Below are positions 46,977 to 59,900 of a stretch of DNA of 64,000 bases, one piece after another. Both the position numbers and the translations under genes were made by a program. The notes under the pieces are model-generated. The model did not search any database. It was not told the DNA's origin and saw only the letters and a list, made by a program, of their open reading frames with translations. Positions within the stretch are counted from its first letter, which is position 1; every line of letters begins with the position of its first letter. This DNA comes from Sitta carolinensis (lineage: Eukaryota > Chordata > Aves > Passeriformes > Sittidae), in assembly GCA_032173965.1 (NCBI GenBank), contig CM063283.1:39181743-39245742 (forward strand), written 5' to 3'.

Positions 46977-47100
46977 TTCCATTTTACAGTTAAGAACTGA
47001 GGCATGTACTTCTTCTATGGCTTGCTCGGGGTAAGATGTGGATGTCTGTTTCAGAGCAAGGACTTGAATTTCAATCTTGTGAGTCAGTGCCTTAGCACTC
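46977..47100 (-). mobile_element. MIR-like SINE relic
   Basis: The plus strand reads CCATTTTACAG, then AAGAACTGAGGCA, then CAGAGCAAGGACTTGAATTT and TGAGTCAGTGCCTTAGCACT. This order matches the reverse complement of MIR-type CORE-SINEs, which predate the amniote split. Similarity is patchy, so the call is tentative. Confidence 0.5.
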
Positions 47101-48497
47101 AAACAGTTGCTATTCTCTGACACCTGTCTATTAATCAAAGACCAAAAAAGTGAAGGGTAGAATGTCTATGGTATACCAAACTTTGTATTGAGTAAGAAAC
47201 AGCAGGAAAGAATTATCCTAAAAAAGCTCCTCCTCTAAAATGTTCTTGTACTATTGAAACTGGGCCACTTGGGCACCCAGGGATTCAAGATTCATGGATT
47301 TAGGACAGCAAACATGAAGGTGCTTGGTTGTATATCCCTATGGCTGAACAACTCACCAGGGATACAGAAGCCTTAGAGATCTGCTCATTGCACTGTTCAT
47401 GCATTTTATATTAGAAAGTTGTCAGGTAAAGAAAAAGAAGGGAAGAATAATGGAAATTAAATCACCCCCTCCTCCCCCTGAAATAGGCTCAAGTTAAATT
47501 TTAGGCATAAATATAAAGTTTATTCTGTGTTATTGTCATGGAAAGTAGATATCTAAGACTGCTTGAATAATATGTTGCAGGCATGCTCAGAACAAACGCC
47601 TAGAACATGGTGTGCTATGAACCCATAAAATAGATAAACTTGATCAATTTCTGCATTTTCAATCCTTTATGAAAATATTTTATTTTGTATTTGTTTTAAA
47701 GAATACTCTTTGTTCTTGCTGAGCATGAAAGAAGTGCAGTTATATAATCTAAATGACAACTGTCTGCAGTTTACCATGTGCCCCTGAACATGATGAATAA
47801 TGGATATAAAGAGAAAATATGGTCAGCAGTAGTATTGTCTCTTTAATTAACATCACATCAAAACAAGAACACTTCAGCATGTGTCTTCATGGACATGATT
47901 CCCACAGAACAGTAGAGCTATAGAGAAGAAATGTTATAGCTGTAAATTCCATTGTCTTATGGCAAAATTTTTCTAGAATAAAACTAAATTGGTTGAAATA
48001 CCCTTCCCTTTCTTTTCATTGTCTTCTATATCCATGTATGTCTGAAAGGTGTTTATTTCTATTTTATTGTGGCTACTCCTTTAACAATTTCCAGCAAGTA
48101 TTCCTTTGCCAGTATTCTTGACAAGTTTTATTGCTACACTTTAATGTCCTCCTCCACTTAGGGATAGAATAATGTCAGTCATCTTGCTCTAAAAAATAAA
48201 TAAGTTAAATGTCATTTCTTTTCTTATTTTTCCTTTGGCAACATGCTTTTCTCTGTTTTCACTATGAAAAAAAGGTTTGGGTGTTTTTGAGGATGGCCCT
48301 ATTATGGAAGATTTTATAAAGTATATAGCATCATGGATTTTAAGGTGTGGACAAGGAACAGCATCGTCTTGAGGGACACAGATAAGTTTTAAGCAGTGAC
48401 TTGAGTTGATGTGCCCCATTTGTATGCCTCTGTAATTTTAAAGGTACATTCAGGCTGAAAATATTTCTTAATGTCTGTTTCAGGACTAGTAAATAGG

Positions 48498-48822
48498 ATC
48501 ACAGAATCACTTATGTTGGAAAAGACCTTAAAGGCTAGCAAGTCCAGCTTAACCTAACACCCCCAAATCCACCACTAAGTCACATTCTTAATCATCACAT
48601 CCATGTCTTTTAAATACCTCCAAGGCTGATGATTCAAATCATTTCCCTGGTCAGCCTACTCCAATGCTTAACAACCCTTACAGAGAAGAAATATTTCCTA
48701 ATACCAAATCTGAACCTCCAATGGACCACCATGAGGGCATTTCCTCTTGTCCTATCTTGAAGAAGAGACCAATGCTCACCTTACTACAATCTCCTTTAAG
48801 GTAATTGTAAAGAGATGAAAAA
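48498..48822 (-). mobile_element. CR1 LINE 3' fragment
   Basis: The plus strand begins ATCACAGAATCAC, then reads TTGGAAAAGACCTTAAAG, and later has CCTACTCCAATGCTTAACAA, ACCCTTACAGAGAAGAA and CTCTTGTCCTATC. This is the reverse complement of the familiar bird CR1 3' end, so the element is on the minus strand and truncated at its 5' end. Divergence is moderate. Confidence 0.85.
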
Positions 48823-49649
48823 TAAAAAAAAAATAAAGGAGAAAAGTCTGTTATTTAGCTCAGTGAACAAGCAGTATGTCACAGTTCACATTCATGCAGC
48901 TAGCTGGCCCTAAAGGCAAGATGACCAGTGTCTTGCAATTGTCTCCATTCCTAGATAACCCCTGAACTACACCACAATATTTTCTATGACAGCAGTAGTT
49001 GCCTTAAAACTGTCAGGGGCTGTGCCTCTAAACATGCTGACTGTGCCCTATTCCTGTTTAGTTTATGAAGGTGGATGAACCTTTGATTTTTATAGTTCAG
49101 TGACACTGTAAGAAGGAACACTGTATACTGAGAAATTAGATATGTATATTATTACAGTTTTCTACCCACTACACTGAACCTCAGCAATATCCTACTTCCA
49201 TAGTGGTTGGTATTTGGGGATTATAAACCCAGAGAATGATAAACACCAGGAATTATAAATGCCAGGGGATGATGAAGCCCTGGGACTAAGCATGGATTTC
49301 CAGAACTCAGAGTCTGTACATGCAAACTCAACAGGGACAAAGCCCAAAAGGGACATATGATTAACAGGGTAAAACAAGCATGGCTGATTCTAGGATACCA
49401 CATGATTTTGAAAAATTATGAAAAGTGGTCATATCTGAAGATTTAAATCTAATACTCTTAGTATTCTTCCTGCCTGATAGTTCTGTGTGTATTGAGAGGT
49501 GCAATTGCAACAGTCATTATTAAAAATCAGAGCTTTTTTCCTCAAGCCACATATGTGCATGCAACTTGTATGCTTTAACTTGGCAGAACACTTCAGTGAG
49601 TGAAAAGCAGTGGATAGGAATCAGATACCTCTCTATCTTCTGGGGATTT

Positions 49650-49723
49650 TTTTGTTTGTTTGTTTTAGGTTTTTGGTTGGTTGGTTGGTTTGGTTTTGGG
49701 TTTTGTTTATTTGTTTGTTTTGG
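49650..49723 (+). repeat. (TTTG)n and (TTGG)n simple repeat
   Basis: Three TTTG units, then GGTTGGTTGGTTGGTTTGG, then further GTTT units. Confidence 0.85.
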
Positions 49724-51680
49724 AAGGGGGAAATATTCAATTTAAGACATTGAGATGCTTTCTGTAGTCTAACTGTATTCTTTTATGGAGTACTATTTCT
49801 TTTCAGAGGTATCCCAATTTTCTTAGTTTTCTGATCTTATCTCATAAAAGACACCAGCAACATATTTTGCTGAATATTCCTATGCACTATGGCTGCTCCT
49901 AAAATAGTAATGTCTAGTAAAATCCTTATTAAAAATTGGAGGGATTTTTATTTCGTGCATAAGTGCACCTGCACGTTGATACAGAAACACGCTATATGTC
50001 TTTTTACTTCTTTCCCTCCCTCCTTCCTTCCTGCCTTTCTTCCTTTGTTCCTTTACACATAATTGCTTGCAGATTGCTATTGTCTTTTACTATCCAGAAG
50101 GGACATCAATCAATTTAAAGCTGAAGTTATTTTCAGGAAAATGATCAGGTATTTTTATATTGAAAGATGATTGATTTAATCAGAGGTATGAAATCTTCTT
50201 TTACCTGTCCATGGAGTCTAAGAATTTGACTGCCCTTATGTTATCACTGTAAAATAGAAGCACAAATACATATGCTTCTGCAAAAGACATTCCTTCAGTT
50301 TTGCTTTCTTATTGCTGAAGCAGCTTGAATGGCACAGCATAGGTTCAGATACTGAGGATACACAGCTGTGAGAAGTATACTGTTAATTTTATCATCTCAG
50401 AGGGAACCAGGCCTGAAATAGGTTATTCCAATTTGTTACTGTAGCAGAGAATTCATCAGTGTCTGCTTGGAGCGCTCAGACGTCATCTTTGAAGCTAGCT
50501 GAGGGACTATACTGTCATCAAAGGAAGAAGAGTGGATTTGTTCCATTTGTGTATTTGTGATCACTTTTCTTCTGAATGTGATAGAGTCAAATGAGGCAAG
50601 TTCAGGAGCTTTACAAGCTCTTGACATGGTGTGGCTCTTAAGTTTAACTTAAATTGTATTTACATAAGCATGCTTGGTTTGACCCATGCAAACATTTTAT
50701 ATTCATATTCTGATTGAAAACACAGAGGGTCTGACTTCTTCTGTAGAGGTGACATGATACTCTTGCTGTAAGGTAAGTTAACTAACTCAATCCCAATATG
50801 TAGTTCCTAGAAATACCTCATCATTGACACACATGGGCTCCCTTCTTTTCTGACCAAACTCTTCCTGAAGTGACATACTTTTCCAGACTAGCATAAAGTT
50901 CCTCAGAAAAATAGTTATGGAACCTTCAAATAAAGTCAAAACAGGAGCCTGTGCAATTAAGTAGTGTTTTTCCCCTTCCTGCAATTGGAAATTATTGCCT
51001 TCTTTGCTCTGTCCTTGTTGTGTTTCTGGACTAGAAACTCCTAAGGTGAAAAAGAAAGATATTTTTTTTTGGTAGCAATTGTTGTCTTAGAAAAAAACCC
51101 CAAAACAAAGAAACAAACAAAAACCCCATTGTCTACACCACCAAACCCTCCACCCCACACTATGATTTCAGATATGAGCACACTGGCATTATGCTAGATT
51201 GAAATATTCCCAATCATTTGATTTGAGGAACATCAAAAGGGTTAATAAAAGTTTTGTCCTTATTACATGTAAACCAGCTCACACCCTCAGCAACTGCTGT
51301 GTGAACAAGAACAGGTTTATTCATGCAGTAAGATATAACTCCTACAGTGCTGCTTTTTTTTTTATTAAAAAAAAAAAACTCTCTGTTAAAAAAATTAATT
51401 AATTCTTCTAGTTCTTTACTGAGACAGTAATGGTGATAAGTCATAACTGCTACTGAACATCTATCTAAAAGCCAGTGACTGTCAGTGCTTTAGTATCTCA
51501 GTCATCACAGTATTTCTATGTTCATAAAGAAGCAAAGGCTACATGATGCTCTCCTTGAGTCAATGAGGACTTTTCATTGATTTTGAAAGAAGAAAGATGA
51601 AGACCCAAGTGCGAGATCTCAGATTTTACATTCTGGTTATCAATAATAAATATTGACTTCTTTCATGGCAAGTACTAAAG

Positions 51681-51775
51681 ATTATTTTCCCCATTTCACA
51701 AGTGACAAAAATCAAAGCTGAGAGGTTAAATGCCTTGTGTTCAGCCACAGGTAAAGAACATGGAAGAACTAAGAG
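51681..51775 (-). mobile_element. MIR-like SINE relic
   Basis: TATTTTCCCCATTTCACAAG, then CTGAGAGGTTAAATGCCTTG, then a CAGCCACAGGTAA segment follow the reverse complement of a MIR core. It is short and diverged. Confidence 0.45.
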
Positions 51776-54700
51776 GCTCAGGGAGATCTTGATCAGGAAG
51801 ATCAGGGAGATCAGGAATCAACTCTGAACTGAATCTTGCAAAAATTTGCCAGTTATAGGAGGCAGCATACAAGAGAGGAGGCATATACTGACTGAAGGGC
51901 CAGGGAAATGCACAGAGATGCTTAGGTCATTAAGTTGAGCATGGGCTAAAAAAGAAAAAGCTAAGAAAAATTTCCAGGCATAGAAATGCAGTATATGCTG
52001 TTCCTAATGGAAGTATGGGGGAGTCACTTTGAAGTCAGGATTTTAGGGGTGTGGGACCCCAGGCTGGGGATCCTGATCTTCATGCTCACTGCCTGATGAG
52101 GTTTGACAAGGTCTCACACTGCTTCACTGGTACTGTGGAAAATAAAATTGCAATGTGCAGATACAGAAGCATCAAGCCTGGTATATTTTATTTGGGGAGC
52201 CTGAGATTGATTTAGCCAGGTTTCTCTAGATGACAAAGTAAGAGAAGGAGCTGAATGTGCAGGTTAGAGGCCCTTTTAACCTTAGAACATGAAACCTTTT
52301 GCACTGATCAGCTTTTCCAAAAGGCCTTTCAATAGAAAAAAAAAATAGTTAGTATTAAATGATTTAACTGGTTTGATGCACAGCACAAGGAATAGGATTT
52401 TTTTAGCCTTTTACTGAGAAGAGTTTGCTGTCTGGGGTTTCTGCAGAGGGCAAAAGAGGAAGAAAATAACAACTATAGGGGGTGCATGTTGCACAAGCTA
52501 GATTGCTATATTATGTCTCAGTTTTCTCCTTTTCTTTCACTGGAATTCTAATTTACAGTAAAAAAATATCTATCGCATTAAAATAGGTAGTAAGGATTAT
52601 TACTAAAGAGATAGAAAGAACATAGAGTATTTTCCTGGTATTCCCCCATTACATGTGTAGTATCATCCCTGTTACCTAGGAGAGGAAGGAATGTATGTTA
52701 GGTATACAAATTTGAAGGAGATGGGGAAATGCCTATAATTGGTCCCTAACTGTCTGTGGAAAGAGATGTTTCAAACAAGAAAAAAAATCTTGTTAGGCAA
52801 TGGTTTTGCATCTTAATTAATAGAGAAAAGGGGAAAAAAAAACCCAAAGAATTTGTAATTATTTTGAAAAAAGACTGAATGTACAATCATCACCCATAAA
52901 GAGCAATATGCATTTCATTTATATATATCCATGCAGAACTATTTATAAAATCCCAATATCACTGACTATTACTGGGCTGTTGAAGACTTATGTTAAATAG
53001 TTAGACTTGCATTTAAATGCTGATCTCAGCTTTCCACAAGGGACCACTAAAAACTTTTTCAGTATAAAAGGCTGGGATCAGCAAAACATGAAACCATTAT
53101 GGCTGCAGACTTTCTAGACCTGCTTTGTATTAAGCTTTTGAAAGGGACATTTGTTTAAGGATAAGATAGCTTTATCTTGCCTTGAATGTTTAATCTTATT
53201 CTGTGGCAGAACTCCTGTATTCTCGCAGCAAGGGCACAGAACAAGGACTGAGGCACAGACCTGTCCACCCCCTCCAAACTGATGCATGAGAAGTCCTGAC
53301 GCAATCTGACTCTTAAAGGATATTTACACTAGGCAACCTGGAAGTCTTTGTCTTGATTCCATCAACTCTTTACATCATCATTTATCAGAACACTCCTGTG
53401 AAAATGTACCTGGTGAATGCCCTAGGGGATATACCAATTTTTTCCTACTACACTTCCCTTACTACAAGCAAAGTTAAGGTGATAACTCCACTGCCATAAA
53501 GTATGACTTTTTCAGCCTATCAGGTTGTTGTTGAATTCTACCATATATTGGGTCATACAGTTGTCATTTCCCTATGGAAGCAGTGTGAGGGTATAGAATG
53601 AAGTGACTTGCATTTTTTTTTTTTTTTATGGAAAAAAATAAGGTAGCCATGTTTATGGTAGGTTTTTCTTTTTTTCCGCAATCTGGAGTTTCACTGATGT
53701 ATTACAAAGGAACACAGAAGGATCCCATACCAGTGTAATCCTGTGGAAATTTGAATGAAAAATTGTAGATTATCTGACATTTACCTGCAAATTGCTTTAT
53801 CCTTCAGCTGTACTCAAGTCATTAGGATTATTTCAGACCTGGGTAATCCCTAAACTCTTCAACCTGCAAAAGACAGGAACAATGCTACAAGGAGATGCAA
53901 GGTGATTTGCATAAGGATTTGCAGAGGCAGAAAATGTTCAGAAAAGCTGTGGTATGATAGTAAATATTGTTTAGAATAACTTTTTTTTTTTTCCCAGCAC
54001 ATATTTTTTGACTTAAAGAGATGCATTGTCCTGACTTCTTATTGCACCAGTGTTTTCTTGCTTTCACCTGACAAAAGATAACTCCTTATTCTTTTCCCAC
54101 TTCTTCATGATTCTTGAATAGGTAGCACCTTCCAAGACACTTCTTTTATACGCCTCTTCTTCATATTTTCATGTCCCTTTTTGCCTTAGGTATTAATTTG
54201 TTTTAAATGGGGATTTTCTCTAGGTAGCTTATCAAATTCACCCATTCACTACTTAAAAAACAAATATGTAAAACCCATATCAATTAACATGACTACTTAA
54301 GCAAGCTGATTCTTGCTCTATTCTTCTGAAATATGAGTGAATGGATGTCTTCAGAAGTAAAATGAATAATAACAACAGATACACTGAAGGGATACTATAA
54401 AAAGCGGTTGAATGTGTGTGATAAGCACAGACCTCAAAGAAAGAATTAGTTATCTCATAACAGCCATATAAAGGCCTTTGATTTCTTCATATACAAAACA
54501 AGACTGAGAATTCAACATGTTGAGAGGATCAGAGCTGAACTTAAGTGCAGTTGTCTTTTTAATAGTTGAATGTATTAAAAACAGCAACATAGAAGCTGAT
54601 TGTTTAATCTCCTCAGAGATGCATGCCATGTATCTGAGTCTATAATTTGGCATCTGGGATGTAGAAACTGTTGTCACCCAAAGACTTGCTTATAAACCAG

Positions 54701-56394
54701 TGATAAATGGCATAAGTTTCTGTTCCTAGAAATGAAGGGTGGTCAAGGAAACAAGCTTTGAAATTCTTACTCTTACCCCTTTTTTACACTATGACTCTAC
54801 TGAAGTATTCATATACCTGATGGATGGCAAACAGGAACACTGTGACAGAAAGTGCTCTGCTTGGTAATCCAAATGCTTAGAGGTGGATCACATCTCCTGA
54901 GCTGCTGAATTTTAGCTCTGTGTAGGTGGAATGTAGCCAAACAATGTCGGCATAGTTTGTGCTCTACTACTGTGTATAATTAGCCAAGTACTTAAGCTTT
55001 CCTTTTTATTTTTGATCTTTTACATGTGATAGCTAATGTTCTGTTCATAAAAATGAGACAAAGTGCTCTCTCCAATTCTTTCAGAGTATTTCCATTTATA
55101 GAGATGTCAGAGATATTTTTTTTTTGTTTTAATTCTAGTGAACATGAATGTCTGAGCTTCTGAACTGATTAACATCTTGTGCATGCAAATCTAACACAAA
55201 AGAATCTATTTACAGCTTGACTTCACAGCAGATTGCTACCATATAAGCAAACACCTTTAAGTTGTTTGAAAAAGTGATGATTTGTTATTTCCTTTAGGCT
55301 GTGTATCTCTCACTTATATATGGCTGCTTTTTTCCTCTCTTTTAATGATATCCCTATCAACAGCACCACCACCAAGAAAAAAAAAATGCCTTTGATAGTA
55401 GCTCCCTGGTTGATGGATAATATTAGTAAAATAATTTAAGGTGTGGCATGGAAACTTCCTCTTTCAGTCTGTCTGTGGTTATCTTTAAGGTTTTACAGAT
55501 GGCTGCAAGACAACCCATTAAATCTTAATGCAAATTAGAATTTCAATGTGACTATAACTGAGTATGAAGAGAGTGTGCAACTAAATACATCAGAATAAAT
55601 TAGTAAATAAATCTGGGTTTAAATGGTTTAAAAAACGAATTTCTGTTTAGCTGTCTCTGCTATATACATATATATTATCAATTTAATATTAAATCAATTC
55701 AATTTCTGCTGTAGAGGTAAAAACTGATGTGAATTCATTAGCTACAGACACCAATAAAAGGAAAGCTGAATGATCATTCAGACTATTTTACGATCTCATG
55801 CCTAGGAGTGGTTATTTTGGGTCAAGGATATTGTGAAGGAGAGGGCAAACAAGGACAAACAAGAAAGCTTGCTCATTTGCTCTTATGCTGTGCCTGTTCT
55901 AAATTTGGCTGTTTTCAGGGAATTCAATCCTAGCATGTTTAAAAGCAGTGCTGAATGAACAAAAGCTTGTCTGGAAAAAGGGGATGAGTTTCTTAGTTGA
56001 TGTGAAATATCATGGCTGCACTTAATTAAGCTACAGGTTGCTATATACAATATTCTAGAAAACACACACACGTAGATATATTGAATATATGTACATCTTT
56101 ATCTTAAGATATTTATGAAGAGGAAAGCAGAATCAGATAAATGTGTACATTTTTAATGGGCATGGAGAGTAAACCTACTCAAAGGTGACACAAATATATT
56201 TTTTAAGTTAAATATAGCCTAAGAAATGTGAAAGTAAAAACTGGTAAATGTTAAATAATAAAGTTGTAATTTAGAAGAAATTTCATAGTAGAATACTTAC
56301 ACAAAAGAAAGATTTATTTTAGGATTACATTCATAATTTCTAGGAGCCTCAGTCTTGGAGATGCATTAGATTCTGTTGCATTAGATATTATCCA

Positions 56395-56918
56395 AGGTGT
56401 GTTAAGGCCATACCTGAAGTACTGTATCAAGTTCTAGGCTCCTCAGTATAGAGAGGTAGGGACATAAAGTCCAGTGAAAGGCCACTAAGATGCTAAGGGG
56501 ATTTGATCATCTCTGCAGTGATGCAAAGGCAGAGAGATCCAGAATGGTTCAGAAAATAAAGGAAACCATGGGAACCATGCTAATGTGTATGAATACCAAA
56601 GAGAGGGAGCAGAGAAGACCAATACACTCTTTTTAGTGGTGCCCAATGACAGGGCAAGAGGCAATGGGCACAAATGGAAACATGGGAGTTCCTCTTGAAC
56701 ATGGGGAAACATTATTTTTTCCCTGTGAGGGTGACCAAGTACAGGAAAAAGTTGTCCAGGCAGATTGGAAGTCTCCATCCTTGCAGATATTCAAATCCAT
56801 CAGAATTTTGTCCAAAGTAACCTGCTCTATTTGTCCCTGCTTGAGCATGGGGGGTTGGTTTAAATGGACTCTAGAAGTCTCCCATCCTCAACCAATCTGT
56901 GGTTCTGTGAAACAGGGT
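56395..56918 (+). mobile_element. CR1 LINE 3' fragment, diverged
   Basis: The block follows the CR1 consensus order: GAGTACTGT-like (GAAGTACTGTATC), GGCCACTAAGATG, TGACAGGGCAAGAGGCAATG, a GTGAGGGTGACC region, CTGCTTGAGCATGGGGGGTT, and the 3' terminus ATCTGTGGTTCTGTG. It holds small insertions and deletions and no intact reverse transcriptase frame, so it is an old 5'-truncated copy. Confidence 0.85.
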
Positions 56919-56999
56919 TACTAACTGGTGATTTTTGAAAGTTTGAAGCTTGTTTATGGTGCTGGACTTTTGCCACAGTGAAATGAGGACAATTTTAGG

Positions 57000-59900
57000 C
57001 ATCCATTTTAATTTATCTATTAGAAAATTTAAAACTCAAGGAAAATAAATTACTGTATTTTGCTAATGTGAGAATTAGTCTTATGCTTTATGTGCAGTGG
57101 AAATTATACTTGTGCAAATAGAGTGTAAAGAATGTAGCTGTGCTAACTAACATGCTAATTCCTCTTAACGGCAGAAGAAACAAGACCAATGAAAATGAGA
57201 CTTCACTGAATGAAAAACATTCCAAGACTGGGGGAAGCCAGTGTTTCTAAGAAGGACATAAAATAGCCAAACCTAAACCTGAAGCTAGTGCTTGGATGTG
57301 AGCCTTACCATTCCTCTTTCATAAGTGGGCTATTTTCAGTAGATTACAATATTGAGACCATTCTATGCTAATAAGAAGATACAAAAATATTGTGTACCCA
57401 CACGTACACACACACTACTGTTACCCATGAAGTACCTTAAAGTACAACAAGGCATGAAGAGTAGGATGGAAAGAGCAATCAGTGGGAGAAAAGCTTCTGT
57501 GAGATGCTGACATCACAGCTTTTTCAGGTAGCTCTTGAACAGACTGAATATGGAAGGGAAGAGCAGGTGTTCATCTGAAATAAGGTCACCAACGAATAGA
57601 ATACCAGACACAGTTTGCTAAAATTGGGTCTGACTCATTTTGGAACAGTATGAAACATTTTTTTTTTTTCTAAAAAGGACCAGTTCTCAAAAGGGATTTT
57701 TTTCTCGAAAGAGCTGGTTGGTCAGTCTGCTTTTAGAACATCATATGAAGGGCCAAGTTTGTTGAGAAGTGCTGTTACTAAGCCATTCAAGCTTTCATTG
57801 TAAAACCTTTGCTATTCCTGTTTTCATGAGAGTAGTGAAGGTTAGCTAGTATGATAAAATGATACTCAAGTGTTTTGTCGTTTCACTTATCTCATATTCT
57901 GTTCTGCCACTTTTCAATCTTTTGTATGCCTACATTGTATAGCATGCCTTTGATACATTATAAATGTATCAAATATAGTTTTTGGTTTATCATTATCAAA
58001 ATATAATGGAACTGTGATTAGTATAATAAATTCTGAAAACACTGAAACCCAGAAAATAATAGCAAAACTTCAAGAAAATTCCAAATTAAGACTCCCTAGT
58101 TGTTTACAAAATGTAACCCTCTGTTTTTTGTCATACACAAGCACAATGGTAAACAATTTTTAACAAGAACCTTAGTGACCAGAGATATAACAAAGGAGGA
58201 TATATTAGACTGCTTTATAAAATATAATTTCTTCTCTGTTCCTGTCTGAAAAATATGGCTATTAATCAGTCAGACATTGTGTGTTACCTAAACATTTAAT
58301 TAAGTCAATCAACAGAGAAAAGACAGTAGAGTATTGGAGATAAAAGAGCTTGGACACCTTGTGATGCAGTGAAAATTGATTGAGTGTTTTTGGGTCCAAC
58401 TAAACAGTTTCCTTTGTGGTCCTCCTTCTGAATTCTTATCACTCATGTCTGCTGATGTCCTTTGCCATCCTCTCATTCTTAATATTTGCTCTCAATGAAG
58501 TCCCTCAACATGATTGGTTTATTCAAGTCTGGTTAAGCTCAAATAGCTGTTTCTCATGTTGACCTGGCTCTTTATTTTTAAGTTCTTGAACTCACAGTTT
58601 TAATTTTTGAGATTTCTCTATCACAAGAACTGACATTCTTTTTTAGCAGAGCATAATCTAATGGAGCATTACAAAACAAGGGAGATAGCCTTTTTCTTAT
58701 ACTCCTGTTTGATTTGGAAATATCAGATGATGCATTAAACAGCTCTTTAAAAACCTTCCCGATACAACTGATATCACCTTTATTGATATTACTCCTAGGT
58801 ATTCATAGTTAATTACTTGTTTCAAAATGGAAAAAGATCTCCTTTGCAGGATCAAAACTGGAACAGTAAAGATGAAGAAAACCCATGTCTCTGCATTATT
58901 CTGTAAATCCTAATTAAAATTAAAAAAAAAAAAGAAAAAAAAAAGAAAAAAGCAAATTTCTAACTTTTCTAGTATCTTGTAATATTTTCAATTGAGATCA
59001 CTTTTACATTGACTTAGATTTCACACTCAATTTTCATGTTTTTTAAAGCACGTATATAAGCTGCTAATACAGTTATGCTATATCCAGGGATGTTCTCAGT
59101 TCTGTTGCTGCATGTTCAGTTGCTAATAAATTATATAGGGGATCATCCCAAGTATGATGTCTTTTACGTCTGATGGGAAAATGCAGCTGCATGGTTCACA
59201 GTCAGATAATATTAATATATCTATACTGTGCCGGGGAATTTTCTTGCTAGCATGTGGAAGAAATCTTTTGAGTTTATGTTAAAGTCACTCATAATGTTGG
59301 TGATGAGATTACTGATGATGCCCATATTCAGGATTAATTTTCCATATAAAATACTAAAGATTGTTTTTATTAAGGATAACAGTACATTTCCAGCTGTTTA
59401 AATACTTAAAATGTTCTGTCTGAAGTAAAATTCTTAACCTATTACTACCTGAACTGATAATTAGTAAAATTTTTTATAAATTCCATTATCTATGTGAACC
59501 AGTAAGTGGCAAACCAAATTAATTACTTTTCTTTTAAAATTCAAATATGGGGAAAGTGGGATGATATACCATTTTACTATTTGAATTTACCTTTAAGAAG
59601 GTTTACTCAGGAGATGAATCTGGATTTGTCAAAAAACTTTTGTCTCTCATGGAATTCACTTAGAGCCTAAAAATATATTAATTTGAACCAAGGGTAAAAT
59701 CCTAACTCATTGCAACAAATTATAAAGCTGTTTTGGCTTCAGAGGTCACCACTAATTTATTGTGGTTGCCTACAGAAAAAAATCCTGAGAAGCATGAACG
59801 TAACATCTCCTAATTAGTTTACATTGTGATGAAAATTTAATCTAAAATAATCGTGCTGTCCACTTTATTTTCTTCACATACATATTTTGTACTTTGACGT